Source: Allomuricauda sp. CAU 1633 (GTDB lineage Bacteria; Bacteroidota; Bacteroidia; Flavobacteriales; Flavobacteriaceae). Taken from it: a DNA stretch of 64,000 bases. Below, in pieces: positions 35,470-44,461 of this stretch (position 1 is the stretch's first letter; each line of letters opens with the position of its first letter). The stretch spans positions 682,001-746,000 of the forward strand of contig NZ_JAFLNE010000001.1 of the NCBI RefSeq assembly GCF_017313225.1. The letters run 5' to 3'. Made by a program: the position numbers and the translations under genes. The notes below the pieces were generated by a model. That model was not told where the DNA came from. It searched no databases and saw only the letters and a list, made by a program, of their open reading frames with translations.

Positions 35470-36786
35470 CTAGTATCTATAGTAATCCGGCTTAAATGGG
35501 CCTTTTACTTCCACGCCGATATATTCGGCTTGGTCTTGCTTGAGTTCAGTCAGCTCTGCACCCAAACGAGCCAAATGCAATTGGGCTACCTTTTCATCCA
35601 AATGCTTTGGAAGCATATACACTTCGTTTTCGTATTTGTCGCTGTGGTTCCAAAGCTCAATTTGCGCCAAGGTCTGGTTGGTGAACGAGTTACTCATCAC
35701 AAAACTGGGGTGGCCTGTGGCACACCCTAAGTTTACCAATCGGCCTTCTGCCAAAACCACCAAGTCTTTACCGTCAATGGTATATTTGTCCACTTGTGGC
35801 TTTATTTCATCTTTGGTATTCCCATAAGCTCCATTTAACCAGGCCATATCAATCTCATTGTCAAAATGTCCAATGTTGCATACAATGGCCTTGTCTTTTA
35901 AGGCTCTAAAGTGTTCTTCTCGGATAATATCCTTATTTCCAGTGGCGGTAATGACCACATCAGCATTGGAAATGACGGTCTCCAATTTTTTCACTTCATA
36001 ACCATCCATACAGGCCTGAAGCGCACAAATAGGGTCAATTTCTGTTACGGTTACGATGGCACCTGCCCCTCTGAATGAAGCGGCAGTTCCTTTTCCAACA
36101 TCACCGTACCCGGCAACCACCACACGTTTTCCAGCAAGCATGGTATCGGTAGCCCTTCGGATAGCATCCACGGCACTTTCACGGCATCCATATTTATTAT
36201 CAAACTTGGACTTGGTCACGGAATCGTTTACGTTGATGGCGGGCATGGGCAGTGTACCTTTCTTCATGCGTTCATACAAACGGTGTACTCCTGTGGTGGT
36301 TTCCTCAGAAAGCCCTTTTATTCCCGAAGCCAATTCAGGATATGTGTCCAAAACCATATTGGTAAGGTCACCGCCATCATCCAAGATCATGTTTAAAGGC
36401 TGTCTTTCCTCTCCAAAAAACAAGGTTTGTTCAATACACCAGTCGAATTCTTCTTCGTTCATGCCTTTCCAAGCATATACCGGGATACCAGCTGCAGCAA
36501 TAGCGGCAGCGGCATGGTCCTGTGTGGAAAAGATGTTGCAGGAACTCCAAGTCACTTCGGCACCTAGGGCCACCAAGGTCTCGATCAAGACCGCTGTTTG
36601 TATGGTCATATGCAGACAACCGGCAATTCGCGCTCCCTTCAGGGGTTGTTCCTTGCCGTATTCCTCACGCAATGCCATAAGTCCGGGCATTTCGGCCTCG
36701 GCAAGCTCAATCTCTTTTCTTCCCCATTGGGCCAGGGAAATGTCCTTTACCTTATATGGTACATACGGAATTGTCTTTGTGCTCAT
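35470..36786 (-). CDS. ahcY: Adenosylhomocysteinase
   Basis: AhcY hydrolyses S-adenosylhomocysteine to adenosine and homocysteine and relieves inhibition of methyltransferases. The 438-residue protein has [17 protein letters not shown] (81-97), the NAD-binding motif GYGDVGKG at 226-233, [20 protein letters not shown], and the C-terminal KPDYYRY. Length and blocks are standard for the tetrameric enzyme. It is a single gene in the window, with its own promoter and divergent from the phosphopantetheinyl transferase gene. Confidence 0.98.
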   Translation of the reverse strand: MSTKTIPYVPYKVKDISLAQWGRKEIELAEAEMPGLMALREEYGKEQPLKGARIAGCLHMTIQTAVLIETLVALGAEVTWSSCNIFSTQDHAAAAIAAAGIPVYAWKGMNEEEFDWCIEQTLFFGEERQPLNMILDDGGDLTNMVLDTYPELASGIKGLSEETTTGVHRLYERMKKGTLPMPAINVNDSVTKSKFDNKYGCRESAVDAIRRATDTMLAGKRVVVAGYGDVGKGTAASFRGAGAIVTVTEIDPICALQACMDGYEVKKLETVISNADVVITATGNKDIIREEHFRALKDKAIVCNIGHFDNEIDMAWLNGAYGNTKDEIKPQVDKYTIDGKDLVVLAEGRLVNLGCATGHPSFVMSNSFTNQTLAQIELWNHSDKYENEVYMLPKHLDEKVAQLHLARLGAELTELKQDQAEYIGVEVKGPFKPDYYRY

Positions 36787-36829
36787 AATTTTATCTAAAT
36801 TTACTTTTGTAGCTTCGCTTTTAGTGCGA

Positions 36830-36837
36830 CAAAGATA
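36830..36837 (-). promoter_or_regulatory. -7 promoter box of ahcY
   Basis: On the minus strand TATCTTTG, an exact TAnnTTTG match, lies 43 bases before the ahcY start codon. No TTG is seen at the -33 distance. Confidence 0.5.
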
Positions 36838-36859
36838 CGAATTCGCTTAACTTTTGGTC

Positions 36860-37501
36860 ATGCCCATTTACAAAACCATAACAGTTTCTCCATCAACATC
36901 GGTCTATATTTGGAAGGTTGATGAGCCGGAGCAGGATTTATCCGATGGAATTCAGCTGACCCCGCATTGTCAAGATCGAATGGACGGCATGAAATCGGAA
37001 GCACATCGCAGGGCTTTTTTGAGTATCAGACACTTAATGGCCGAAGCGGGATATGTAGATCATGATTTATTTTATGACGATTTTGGAAAACCCCATTTAA
37101 AGGATGGCAGTCATATTTCCATTACGCATTCCCACAATTTTACGGGAATTATTGTGAGCGAAACCGATGAGGTAGGTATTGATATAGAGATGCAGCGGGG
37201 CAAAATACTCCGTATTGCCCACAAGTTCACGCCCATTGAGGAGTATAAAACCTTGGCCAACACCGATGCACTTATCAGAAAGCTCACCATTGTTTGGGGA
37301 GCCAAGGAATCACTTTATAAAATATATGCACAACAAGGATTAAGTTTTTTAAGGCATATCAATGTCATGGATTTTACCTTTGAGGATTCCCGTACCGTGG
37401 CTGAAATTTTATATAAAGGCAAAAAATCGCACTACGAAATTGAATTTTTGGAATTTGAAGGTTTTACCTGCGTATATGCCCTAAAAATGATGGGAGGATG
37501 A
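36860..37501 (+). CDS. 4'-phosphopantetheinyl transferase (Sfp type)
   Basis: The 213-residue protein transfers the phosphopantetheine arm of CoA to carrier proteins. The magnesium residues Asp108 and Glu110 sit in VGIDIE, and the second signature WGAKESLYK is at 146-154. SITHSHNFTGIIV precedes the first block, as in the family. I start at ATG 36860 (MPIYKTITVS). It is longer than AcpS and of the Sfp/EntD size class. The target carrier protein is unknown; no NRPS or PKS genes are present, so primary-metabolism ACP is possible. Confidence 0.92.
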   Translation: MPIYKTITVSPSTSVYIWKVDEPEQDLSDGIQLTPHCQDRMDGMKSEAHRRAFLSIRHLMAEAGYVDHDLFYDDFGKPHLKDGSHISITHSHNFTGIIVSETDEVGIDIEMQRGKILRIAHKFTPIEEYKTLANTDALIRKLTIVWGAKESLYKIYAQQGLSFLRHINVMDFTFEDSRTVAEILYKGKKSHYEIEFLEFEGFTCVYALKMMGG

Positions 37502-37514
37502 CAATTCCTTTTTG

Positions 37515-37522
37515 TAGTTTTG
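37515..37522 (+). promoter_or_regulatory. -7 promoter box of the thiamine-binding gene
   Basis: TAGTTTTG matches TAnnTTTG exactly, 23 bases before the ATG at 37546. No TPP aptamer lies in this gap. Confidence 0.45.
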
Positions 37523-37545
37523 CCCCTGAAAATTCTGCATAGCCC

Positions 37546-37806
37546 ATGAAAATCTCTGTTGAACTTACTCTAACTCCACTTCAAGATAACTTTGAGCCCC
37601 CGATCATTGATTTTATCAAAAAATTGCGAGCGTCTGGACTCACCGTTTTGGAAAACCCAATGAGCACCCAAGTGTATGGGGAGTATGATAGGGTCATGGA
37701 TTTGCTTCAATCTGAAATCAAGGAAGCTTTTGAGAATTTGGATCATGTGGTATTGGCCATGAAAATGGTAAAATCGGACAGAAGCGGCTATGAACCCCAT
37801 TTTTGA
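37546..37806 (+). CDS. Thiamine-binding protein (MTH1187/YkoF-type)
   Basis: The 86-residue ferredoxin-like protein belongs to the MTH1187/YqgV family, related to the thiamine-binding YkoF. Visible features are the N-terminal strand MKISVELTLTPLQ, and VLENPMSTQVYGEYDRVMDLL, the ligand-binding middle. It binds thiamine or a precursor in the cytoplasm according to studies on family members. It overlaps pnuC by 17 bases, and the TPP-riboswitch-controlled receptor lies 3.4 kb downstream, which supports a thiamine role. Confidence 0.8.
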   Translation: MKISVELTLTPLQDNFEPPIIDFIKKLRASGLTVLENPMSTQVYGEYDRVMDLLQSEIKEAFENLDHVVLAMKMVKSDRSGYEPHF

Positions 37807-38431
37807 TTTCTTTATTGGGCCTTATGAAGATCGGGAACTCTCCTTGATCATTCTGGAGGCCACTGCTTTTTTCTTTGGAATCGCTAGTGTTATCTACGCA
37901 AAGCGGGAAGATATTATGGTCTATCCCACAGGTTTGGTGGCGACTGCCATAACCACTTATATTTTCTTTGTAGATCGGTTATTGGGGGATATGATGATGA
38001 ATTTCTACTTCTCCATCATGAGTATTTACGGATGGTGGAACTGGGCCCGAAGAAAGCAGAACAGGGAGTTTGTGGTAAAAATCTCCAGAACCAGTAAAAG
38101 GGAAAAGTGGATTGGATTTGGTCTTTTCCTACTCACCCTGCTAATAACCTTTGGGGTGTACAAGGCATTTGGAGCAGAAATAAAAACCACCAACTATGTG
38201 GACATTCTTACTTCGGGGATTTTCTTTACCGGGATGTGGTACATGGCCAACAAAAAATTGGAAAACTGGACCCTTTGGATAATAGGTGATTTAATAACCG
38301 TGCCTTTGTACGCGTACAGAGGGTGGGGCATGTTCTCATTGCAATACCTTATCTTCACCGTACTGGCCATTCAGGGATATTTAGCATGGAAGAAAGACTT
38401 GGACAAGACCCTACAAACCTCATTAAAATAG
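37790..38431 (+). CDS. pnuC: PnuC/PnuT-type vitamin transporter
   Basis: The 213-residue membrane protein has seven or so helices and the PnuC family text: MNFYFSIMSIYGWWNW, with the WxxW ligand motif, and FGVYKAFG, then DILTSGIFFTGMWYMANKKL and WIIGDLITVPLYAYRG. PnuC proteins carry nicotinamide riboside; PnuT relatives carry thiamine. The thiamine-binding protein gene upstream, and a TPP riboswitch nearby, favour thiamine (PnuT). The next gene, an NadR-like kinase, would trap the vitamin by phosphorylation. The start ATG lies inside the end of the previous gene. Confidence 0.87.
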   Translation: MNPIFDFFIGPYEDRELSLIILEATAFFFGIASVIYAKREDIMVYPTGLVATAITTYIFFVDRLLGDMMMNFYFSIMSIYGWWNWARRKQNREFVVKISRTSKREKWIGFGLFLLTLLITFGVYKAFGAEIKTTNYVDILTSGIFFTGMWYMANKKLENWTLWIIGDLITVPLYAYRGWGMFSLQYLIFTVLAIQGYLAWKKDLDKTLQTSLK

Positions 38432-40485
38432 TCCTTTTTGGACCAGAATCCACAGGAAAGACCACCTTGGCTACAGCACTGGCCCAGCACTATCATACAC
38501 AATGGGTTCCTGAATATGCCCGGGAATACCTCCAGGATAAATGGGATCGAGAACAGAAGACCTGCGAACCCAAAGATCTTTTGCCCATTGCTTACGGACA
38601 AATGCATTTGGAAAACAAGCTAGCCAAACAAGCCAATAAAATCCTTATTTGCGATACGGACCTTTTGGAAACCAAGGTATATTCAGAAGCCTATTATTTA
38701 GGTTCATGTGATCCGGTTTTGGAGAAATATGCCTTGCAGAATTCCTACGACCTGTATCTCCTGACTTACATTGATACCCCATGGGAAGCTGACGACCTTA
38801 GAGACAAGCCCGATGAACGTGAGCGAATGTTTGCGTATTTCAAAGAAACTTTGGAAAAATATCACAGGAATTTTATTATTTTAAAGGGAGATAAAGCATC
38901 TCGGCTTTCAACAGCAATAAAACACATTGATAAACTTCTCCATAGCATGATCGATTTAAGTCCAAACGACTTGGAACAATTGGAAAGCAAAGGTATTTCC
39001 AAAGAAAAAGTAACCCGTCAAATAGAAACGTTTAAAGAAGGAATCCCTTTTGTGGATTTGGTAAAGGCGGCAGTAGTGTCCAATGGTATTCTCCGGTTTT
39101 CTGAACAAGAACAGAAAGAACTTGTTCAATATTTTGAAAATTCCCGAGGCAACCTGGAGCTATTAAAATTTGTTCCGGCTTCGGGAGCCGCATCCCGAAT
39201 GTTTAAGGCTATGTTCAATTTTGTGGACGCTTACGACCCTTCCAAAGAATCGCTTTCAGCCTATATTGAGCGAACGGGCGATACCGATGCCAAAAAGTTT
39301 ACGGACCAAATGCACAAGCTGCCTTTTTATGATTTAATTATGGGTAGAATCAAAGGTAAAGCGGCTAATAAAGATGAGGAAGCTTACCTTTTTGCAAAGG
39401 AAATGCTGATGGAGGATGGATTGAATTACGGATTTTATCCCAAAGGACTTTTGCCGTTCCACCAGTATAATTCAGGTAGTGCTACCCCTTTTGAGGAGCA
39501 TTTAAAAGAAGCAGCTTTATATGCTAAAACGGATGGGAAAGCCAATCTCCACTTTACGGTTTCGGAGCAGCATGATGATATGTTCGCTGATGAAGAAGCT
39601 AAAGTAGCCCCGAAAATTTCGAAAGATACTGATACGGAATTTCATATTTCCTACTCCAATCAAAAGCCATCCACCGATACTATTGCCGTGGATATGGAAA
39701 ATAAGCCGTTTAAGAATAGTGATGGTTCAATTTTATATAGGCCTGGGGGTCATGGAGCCCTTATTGAGAACTTGAACGACATGGATGCCGACATCATTTT
39801 CATCAAGAATATAGATAATGTTGTCATCGATAAAAACTTGGATGAAGTGGCCAATAGCAAAAAAATGTTGGCCGGGGTGCTGAAAAAAGTTCAGGATAAA
39901 GCATTTGGCTACGCCCAACAGTTGGAAGAAGGTGATGTCTCTACAGAAATGGCGGACCAAATCAAAGCATTTTTGGAAAAGGACCTAAATGTACGAATGC
40001 CCAAAAATTACAATGATTTGTCCGTTGATGAGCAACTCTCAATTTTGAAGGATAGGATAGATAGGCCTATTCGAATTTGTGGGATGGTAAAGAATGAAGG
40101 AGAGCCTGGAGGTGGTCCGTTCTGGATTAAAGATGGCGAAGGAAATATTTCATTACAGATCATAGAGTCGGCCCAAATAGATATGTCCAATGGTGAACAA
40201 GCCGCTATTTTAAAAAATTCCACCCATTTTAACCCTGTTGATTTGATTTGTGGTGTTCGAAACTATAAAGGCGAAAAATACAACCTCTTGGATTTTGTGG
40301 ATACCAAACAAGGATTCATTACAGGAAAAACCCAAGAAGGAAAGGAATTAAAGGCTTTGGAGCTTCCCGGACTTTGGAATGGCGCCATGGCTTTTTGGAA
40401 TACCATTTTTGTTGAGGTACCCTTAGTGACCTTCAATCCGGTGAAAACAGTAAATGACCTTTTGAAGCCGACACATCAAGCTTAA
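38386..40485 (+). CDS. NadR-like kinase fused to DUF4301 domain
   Basis: One uninterrupted frame encodes 699 residues. Residues 1-185 are an AAA-type ATPase/kinase like the nicotinamide-riboside kinase part of NadR: Walker A FGPESTGKTT at 18-27, then EYAREYL and ICDTDLLETKVYSE. An ATG at codon 188 begins MIDLSPNDLEQLE, and residues 188-699 match DUF4301 (FVPASGAASRMFKAMFNFVD; RICGMVKNEGEPGGGPFW), whose function is unknown. In other flavobacteria I recall these as two separate genes. The 5' end overlaps pnuC by 46 bases. It may be a true fusion, or two proteins with an internal start at 38947. Confidence 0.8.
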   Translation: MEERLGQDPTNLIKIVLFGPESTGKTTLATALAQHYHTQWVPEYAREYLQDKWDREQKTCEPKDLLPIAYGQMHLENKLAKQANKILICDTDLLETKVYSEAYYLGSCDPVLEKYALQNSYDLYLLTYIDTPWEADDLRDKPDERERMFAYFKETLEKYHRNFIILKGDKASRLSTAIKHIDKLLHSMIDLSPNDLEQLESKGISKEKVTRQIETFKEGIPFVDLVKAAVVSNGILRFSEQEQKELVQYFENSRGNLELLKFVPASGAASRMFKAMFNFVDAYDPSKESLSAYIERTGDTDAKKFTDQMHKLPFYDLIMGRIKGKAANKDEEAYLFAKEMLMEDGLNYGFYPKGLLPFHQYNSGSATPFEEHLKEAALYAKTDGKANLHFTVSEQHDDMFADEEAKVAPKISKDTDTEFHISYSNQKPSTDTIAVDMENKPFKNSDGSILYRPGGHGALIENLNDMDADIIFIKNIDNVVIDKNLDEVANSKKMLAGVLKKVQDKAFGYAQQLEEGDVSTEMADQIKAFLEKDLNVRMPKNYNDLSVDEQLSILKDRIDRPIRICGMVKNEGEPGGGPFWIKDGEGNISLQIIESAQIDMSNGEQAAILKNSTHFNPVDLICGVRNYKGEKYNLLDFVDTKQGFITGKTQEGKELKALELPGLWNGAMAFWNTIFVEVPLVTFNPVKTVNDLLKPTHQA

Positions 40486-40506
40486 AGATTTTACAAATAA
40501 GGAATT

Positions 40507-40540
40507 AAAATCCGCTCTTTTACAAAGTGCGGATTTTTTT
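40507..40540 (+). terminator. Terminator after the kinase-DUF4301 gene
   Basis: AAAATCCGC at 40507-40515 pairs with GCGGATTTT from 40529, with an inner CTTT/AAAG pair in the loop and a long T run after it. Confidence 0.8.
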
Positions 40541-40716
40541 TGCCCACTATGTGACCTAACCTAAAAGATGGTGTCCAAAAGAGAAAGGATACTGTGATAT
40601 CGCATGAAGAATGTACCGCTTTTTGCAATAAGGCAGAATAATCCTTACCAGGCTAAATAGATTTTTAGGTTGGTTGATTTGGTTAGGAGGCCGTGCACCA
40701 TGTACGGCTTTCTTTT
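40541..40716 (+). other. Gap ending in a terminator-like hairpin
   Basis: No credible ORF lies in this stretch. It ends in a stem of 40690-40696 with 40702-40708 (one G-U pair, loop of 5) followed by TTTCTTTT, so it could end a small RNA or fragment transcript. No promoter box matching TAnnTTTG was found ahead of it. Confidence 0.3.
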
Positions 40717-40753
40717 ACCACAAAGTCTAAAATGAAAATGGAACCAGACCACA

Positions 40754-40882
40754 ATGGTATATAAAATAATTCTATTCCTTAATCTAATCGCAATGGCCAT
40801 TGTCATATACCTTTTGGCATCTTATACGAAGGATATGAAAAAGAAAAATGAACAAAAAAATCAGGATGATGCTATGCAATAA
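40754..40882 (+). CDS. 42-residue single-pass membrane protein
   Basis: ATG 40754 opens a short frame for a product beginning MVYKIILFLNLIAMAIVIYL, a membrane helix of about 20 residues, followed by a charged tail LLASYTKDMKKKNEQ to DDAMQ. It lies alone between two terminators (40690-40716 and 40954-40980). Composition is typical of small membrane regulators or assembly factors. I do not recognise the family. The nearest likely relation is to the vitamin-transport genes on each side, by position only. Confidence 0.5.
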   Translation: MVYKIILFLNLIAMAIVIYLLASYTKDMKKKNEQKNQDDAMQ

Positions 40883-40953
40883 GCACTAACCATGCATTTT
40901 CCACCATGCCAAATATTCATGGTCTTTTTCCTTGGGATTATGATGTTGGCATT

Positions 40954-40982
40954 AAAAGGCTGCTTCGGCAGCCTTTTTTATG
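40954..40982 (+). terminator. Strong intrinsic terminator with UUCG loop
   Basis: AAAAGGCTGC at 40954-40963 pairs with GCAGCCTTTT at 40968-40977 across a TTCG tetraloop, with T run. It isolates the riboswitch region from upstream transcripts. Confidence 0.9.
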
Positions 40983-41009
40983 TCTTGTGCATCACAAAAA
41001 ACAGCAGGC

Positions 41010-41040
41010 TTGTTGTTAAAGTGAATTTACCTGATTTTTG
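41010..41040 (+). promoter_or_regulatory. Candidate promoter of the TPP riboswitch-receptor unit
   Basis: TTG at 41010-41012 (or 41013-41015), a spacer of 20 (or 17) bases, then GATTTTTG at 41033-41040, which differs from TAnnTTTG in the first base. It would start transcription near 41047, 30 bases before the aptamer. Confidence 0.45.
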
Positions 41041-41076
41041 CTATGAAAAAAGGAAATCAGCCTTTACATTTGCCCC

Positions 41077-41152
41077 ATCTCAAAGGGGTGCTTTTTTAAA
41101 AGGCTGAGATTATACCCAATGAACCTGGGCGGGTAATGCTGCCAAGGGATTG
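41077..41152 (+). ncRNA. TPP riboswitch (THI element)
   Basis: The aptamer shows the conserved THI pieces in order: GGGGTGC at 41085-41091, GCTGAGATTATACCC around 41103-41116, GAACCTGGGCGGGTAATG at 41121-41138 and GCCAAGGGA at 41141-41149. It lies about 95 bases before the TonB receptor ATG. In Bacteroidota, TPP binding usually hides the start region or favours early termination; no strong terminator is seen after the aptamer, so control of translation is more likely. It marks the receptor as a thiamine uptake gene. Confidence 0.92.
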
Positions 41153-41248
41153 CGCTAAAGCGCATCTTGGAATTTCTATGTTTCCTTAGAAACAAAAATC
41201 AAATAGTAACAAGAATAATGGCCCCTTTTATTCGTAAAATTTTTACGG

Positions 41249-43420
41249 ATGAAAACTTTATTCACAACATTGGCCCTTTCTGGGCTCGCGCTTGGATTGA
41301 GCGCACAAGAACAACAAACCGATTCTTTGGAAGGAAAAAAAGTGGTGCTGGACGAAGTTCTGGTACAGGCCATTAGGGTAACCAAGGAGTTTCCCATCAC
41401 TTTTTCCAATTTAGATCAAGAGGAAATCGCACCTCGGAACTTGGGGCAAGACGTCCCTATTTTAATGAACTTTTTACCGGCCGTGGTCACCACCTCCGAT
41501 GCAGGAGCAGGAGTCGGCTACACGGGCATTCGGGTTCGAGGAAGTGACGCCACTCGAGTGAATGTTACCATCAATGGTGTTCCCTATAACGATGCAGAAT
41601 CGCAAGGAACCTTTTGGGTGAATATGCCCGATTTTGCCTCTTCCACCCAAAGTTTGCAATTGCAGCGCGGTGTGGGAACTTCCACCAACGGAGCAGCAGC
41701 TTTTGGAGCCAGTTTAAACTTGTTGACGGATGCTTTTTCCGAAGAGGCGTATGCGAGGATTTCCTCATCTGTGGGAAGCTTCAATACACTTAGGAACAAC
41801 ATTAAGTTCAGTACGGGAATCTTGAGTGATCATTTTGAAATATCCGGGCGTTTGTCGCGAATCACCTCGGATGGGTATATTGATAGGGCCCGTTCAGAAT
41901 TGGATGCCTATTTCCTGCAAGGGGTGTATAAAGACGATAATACCCTGATAAAAGCATTGCTTTTCGGAGGACACGAAATCACCTATCAAGCATGGAACGG
42001 CATTACTGCTGAAGAATTGGAAACCGACAGAACCTACAATTCCGCAGGAATTTATACCGATGAAAACGGTACTATTCAATTCCACGACAATGAGGTGGAT
42101 GATTACAAACAAGACCACTTCCAACTCCATTGGAACGAAACTTTAAGTGATGAATGGAGCACCAACTTGGCGTTACACTACACCCGCGGGCGAGGATTTT
42201 TTGAGCAGTACCGGGAAGATGAGGATTTTGGCGACTATGGTTTGGAGCCCATCGCATTGGGAGGAGAGACTGTAGAAACCACAGATTTAATACGAAGAAG
42301 ATGGTTGGACAACGACTTTTATGGTACCGTGTTTTCAGCCACCTACAATAAGGACAACCTAAGGTTGATTCTTGGTGGAGGGTATAATGAGTATAAAGGA
42401 GATCATTTTGGCGAGATCATCTGGGCCCGATATGCCAGCGGTAGTGAAATTGGCGATAGATATTACGAGGACAATTCCACAAAAACTGACTTGAATGTGT
42501 ATGCCAAGGCTAACTTTCAATTAAACAACAAGTGGTCCATTTTTGGTGATGTGCAGTACCGTGGTGTTGGATACGAAGCCAATGGGGATGACACGGGATT
42601 GGTGGATGATACCTTTAATTTTTTCAATCCAAAAGCTGGAATTACCTTCGATTTGAACCCAAATAACAATTTCTATTTGTCGTATGCTAGAGCTAACCGG
42701 GAGCCGAATCGAAACGACTATGAAAATGGGAGCCCCAAACCTGAAAAGTTAAATGATTTTGAGTTGGGGTGGCGTTATATTTCTCCAGATTTTCAATTGA
42801 ACACCAATGTGTACTACATGCGGTATAAGGACCAATTGGTACTCACTGGAGAACTCAATGATGTTGGTGCACCATTGCGTGCCAATGTGGGTGACAGCTA
42901 CCGTTTAGGCTTGGAGGTGGATGCTAATCTTCGGTTGGGGAACAAGTTTAGACTGAGACCCAATGTTGCTTTGAGCGATAACCGTAATATCGATTTCTTT
43001 TTTCAACGGGATGGTGCGCTTCAGGATTTGGGGAATACCCATATTGCTTATTCGCCCCAAGTGGTTGCTGGAAATGTGCTGACATTTCAGCCCAACCAGA
43101 ACCTGCAAGTGTCTTTGTTGTCAAAATTTGTAGGGAAACAATACATGGGCAACATCGATTCTGAAAGCTCAACCTTGGACAGTTATTCCCAAACGGACTT
43201 CAATGTACAGTATGTGATTGAAACCGGGTCTTTTGTGAAAAGTATTGTACTTTCGGGTCTGGTGAACAATATTTTTGATGCAGACATTGTTTCCAACGGA
43301 TATTTCTACACCTACGATGATGATTTTTCCAATCCGGGAACCATCACCACCATTGAAGGCGCTGGCTATTATCCTCAGGCTGGAATCAACTTTTTGGTTG
43401 GTGCAACAGTTAATTTCTAA
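41249..43420 (+). CDS. TPP-regulated TonB-dependent receptor for thiamine
   Basis: The 723-residue outer-membrane receptor has a signal peptide (LALGLSAQE), a plug with VGYTGIRVRGSDATRVNVTI and NDAESQGTFWVNMPDFAS, and a barrel ending FLVGATVNF. There is no carboxypeptidase-like domain. A TPP riboswitch about 95 bases upstream points to thiamine or TPP as ligand, as in the OMR-PnuT systems of Bacteroidota. The partners, thiamine-binding protein, PnuC/PnuT and an NadR-like kinase, are upstream on the same strand but behind two terminators, thus separate units. Confidence 0.92.
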   Translation: MKTLFTTLALSGLALGLSAQEQQTDSLEGKKVVLDEVLVQAIRVTKEFPITFSNLDQEEIAPRNLGQDVPILMNFLPAVVTTSDAGAGVGYTGIRVRGSDATRVNVTINGVPYNDAESQGTFWVNMPDFASSTQSLQLQRGVGTSTNGAAAFGASLNLLTDAFSEEAYARISSSVGSFNTLRNNIKFSTGILSDHFEISGRLSRITSDGYIDRARSELDAYFLQGVYKDDNTLIKALLFGGHEITYQAWNGITAEELETDRTYNSAGIYTDENGTIQFHDNEVDDYKQDHFQLHWNETLSDEWSTNLALHYTRGRGFFEQYREDEDFGDYGLEPIALGGETVETTDLIRRRWLDNDFYGTVFSATYNKDNLRLILGGGYNEYKGDHFGEIIWARYASGSEIGDRYYEDNSTKTDLNVYAKANFQLNNKWSIFGDVQYRGVGYEANGDDTGLVDDTFNFFNPKAGITFDLNPNNNFYLSYARANREPNRNDYENGSPKPEKLNDFELGWRYISPDFQLNTNVYYMRYKDQLVLTGELNDVGAPLRANVGDSYRLGLEVDANLRLGNKFRLRPNVALSDNRNIDFFFQRDGALQDLGNTHIAYSPQVVAGNVLTFQPNQNLQVSLLSKFVGKQYMGNIDSESSTLDSYSQTDFNVQYVIETGSFVKSIVLSGLVNNIFDADIVSNGYFYTYDDDFSNPGTITTIEGAGYYPQAGINFLVGATVNF

Positions 43421-43456
43421 GGCTTAAGTTTATGGGATTCTGTACATTTATAACCC

Positions 43457-44458
43457 ATGACAGAATCCCATTTTAATTTTTCCGAAGATAAACCCCTTAG
43501 ATGGGGGGTAATCGGCTGCGGAAGCGTGGCCGAAAAGAAAAGTGTACCCGCCTATCAAAAAACTTCAGGTTTTGAAGTTCACACGGTCATGCGACGTGAT
43601 ACCGAAAAGGCCGAAGACTATGCAAAAAGGCACCATGTTGCACATTGGACCACTGATGCCAAAACGGTTATCGAAAATCCTGATGTTGATGCTGTTTATA
43701 TCGCTACACCACCAGACACCCATAAATTGTACGCACTACAAGTAGCGGCGGCAGGAAAACCCTGTTGCATTGAGAAGCCCATGGCTCCGTGCTATCAGGA
43801 TAGTTTAGAAATTCACCATGCTTTTGAAACGAAAGGCATTCCTCTTTTTGTTGCGTACTACCGTAGGTCGTTGCCTCGTTTCCTCCAGATAAAGCAATGG
43901 TTGGATGAGAAACTGATAGGTAAGGTGAGGCATATTCATTGGCAAAAGACCCAACCGCCCAACAAAATGGATTTGAGCGGGGAATACAATTGGCGCACTG
44001 ATAAAGTTGTGGCACCGGGAGGATATTTTGACGATTTAGCCAGTCACGGTCTCGACTTGTTCACTTTTTTATTGGGCGATATACAAAAAGTTCATGGAGT
44101 TGCCACAAATCAACAAGGATTGTATTCCGCCTATGATGCCATATCTGGTTCTTGGCTGCATAGTAATGGTATCACTGGGGAAGGGGTTTGGAATTTTGGA
44201 ACCCAAAATCGTGTGGACAAGGTTGAAATTTTAGGTTCTGATGGAACCATAACCTTTGCGGTATTGGATGATGCACCAGTAGAGTTAAAAAATGCAGATG
44301 GACATCAAGTTTTGGAGATTCCACATCCAGAACACGTGCAACAGCATCATGTGGAAAACATCAAAAACCATTTTCTAAGTAATGGAAATCACCCCTCTTC
44401 GGGAAAATCAGCATTACATACCAGTTGGGTCATGGATAAGATTCTGGGAGCAATTTAA
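43457..44458 (+). CDS. Gfo/Idh/MocA family oxidoreductase
   Basis: The 333-residue protein has an N-terminal Rossmann fold with the dinucleotide motif GVIGCGSVA (about residues 18-26), DAVYIATPPDTH, the EKPMA block with its catalytic lysine, and a C-terminal alpha/beta domain with GGYFDDLASHGLDLF. It binds NAD(P) and acts on sugars or related polyols; the substrate cannot be read. It starts with ATG 36 bases after the thiamine receptor and stops three bases before the convergent aldo/keto reductase. Confidence 0.9.
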   Translation: MTESHFNFSEDKPLRWGVIGCGSVAEKKSVPAYQKTSGFEVHTVMRRDTEKAEDYAKRHHVAHWTTDAKTVIENPDVDAVYIATPPDTHKLYALQVAAAGKPCCIEKPMAPCYQDSLEIHHAFETKGIPLFVAYYRRSLPRFLQIKQWLDEKLIGKVRHIHWQKTQPPNKMDLSGEYNWRTDKVVAPGGYFDDLASHGLDLFTFLLGDIQKVHGVATNQQGLYSAYDAISGSWLHSNGITGEGVWNFGTQNRVDKVEILGSDGTITFAVLDDAPVELKNADGHQVLEIPHPEHVQQHHVENIKNHFLSNGNHPSSGKSALHTSWVMDKILGAI

Positions 44459-44461
44459 AAA

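Noticed and set aside
36056..36850. Long plus-strand frame (264 codons) opposite ahcY
   Set aside because: It lies antisense to the well-supported ahcY gene and its product has no family features; it is a shadow of codon bias.
40892..41107. 71-codon frame before the thiamine receptor
   Set aside because: It runs through a strong terminator and into the TPP aptamer, so it is unlikely to be translated.
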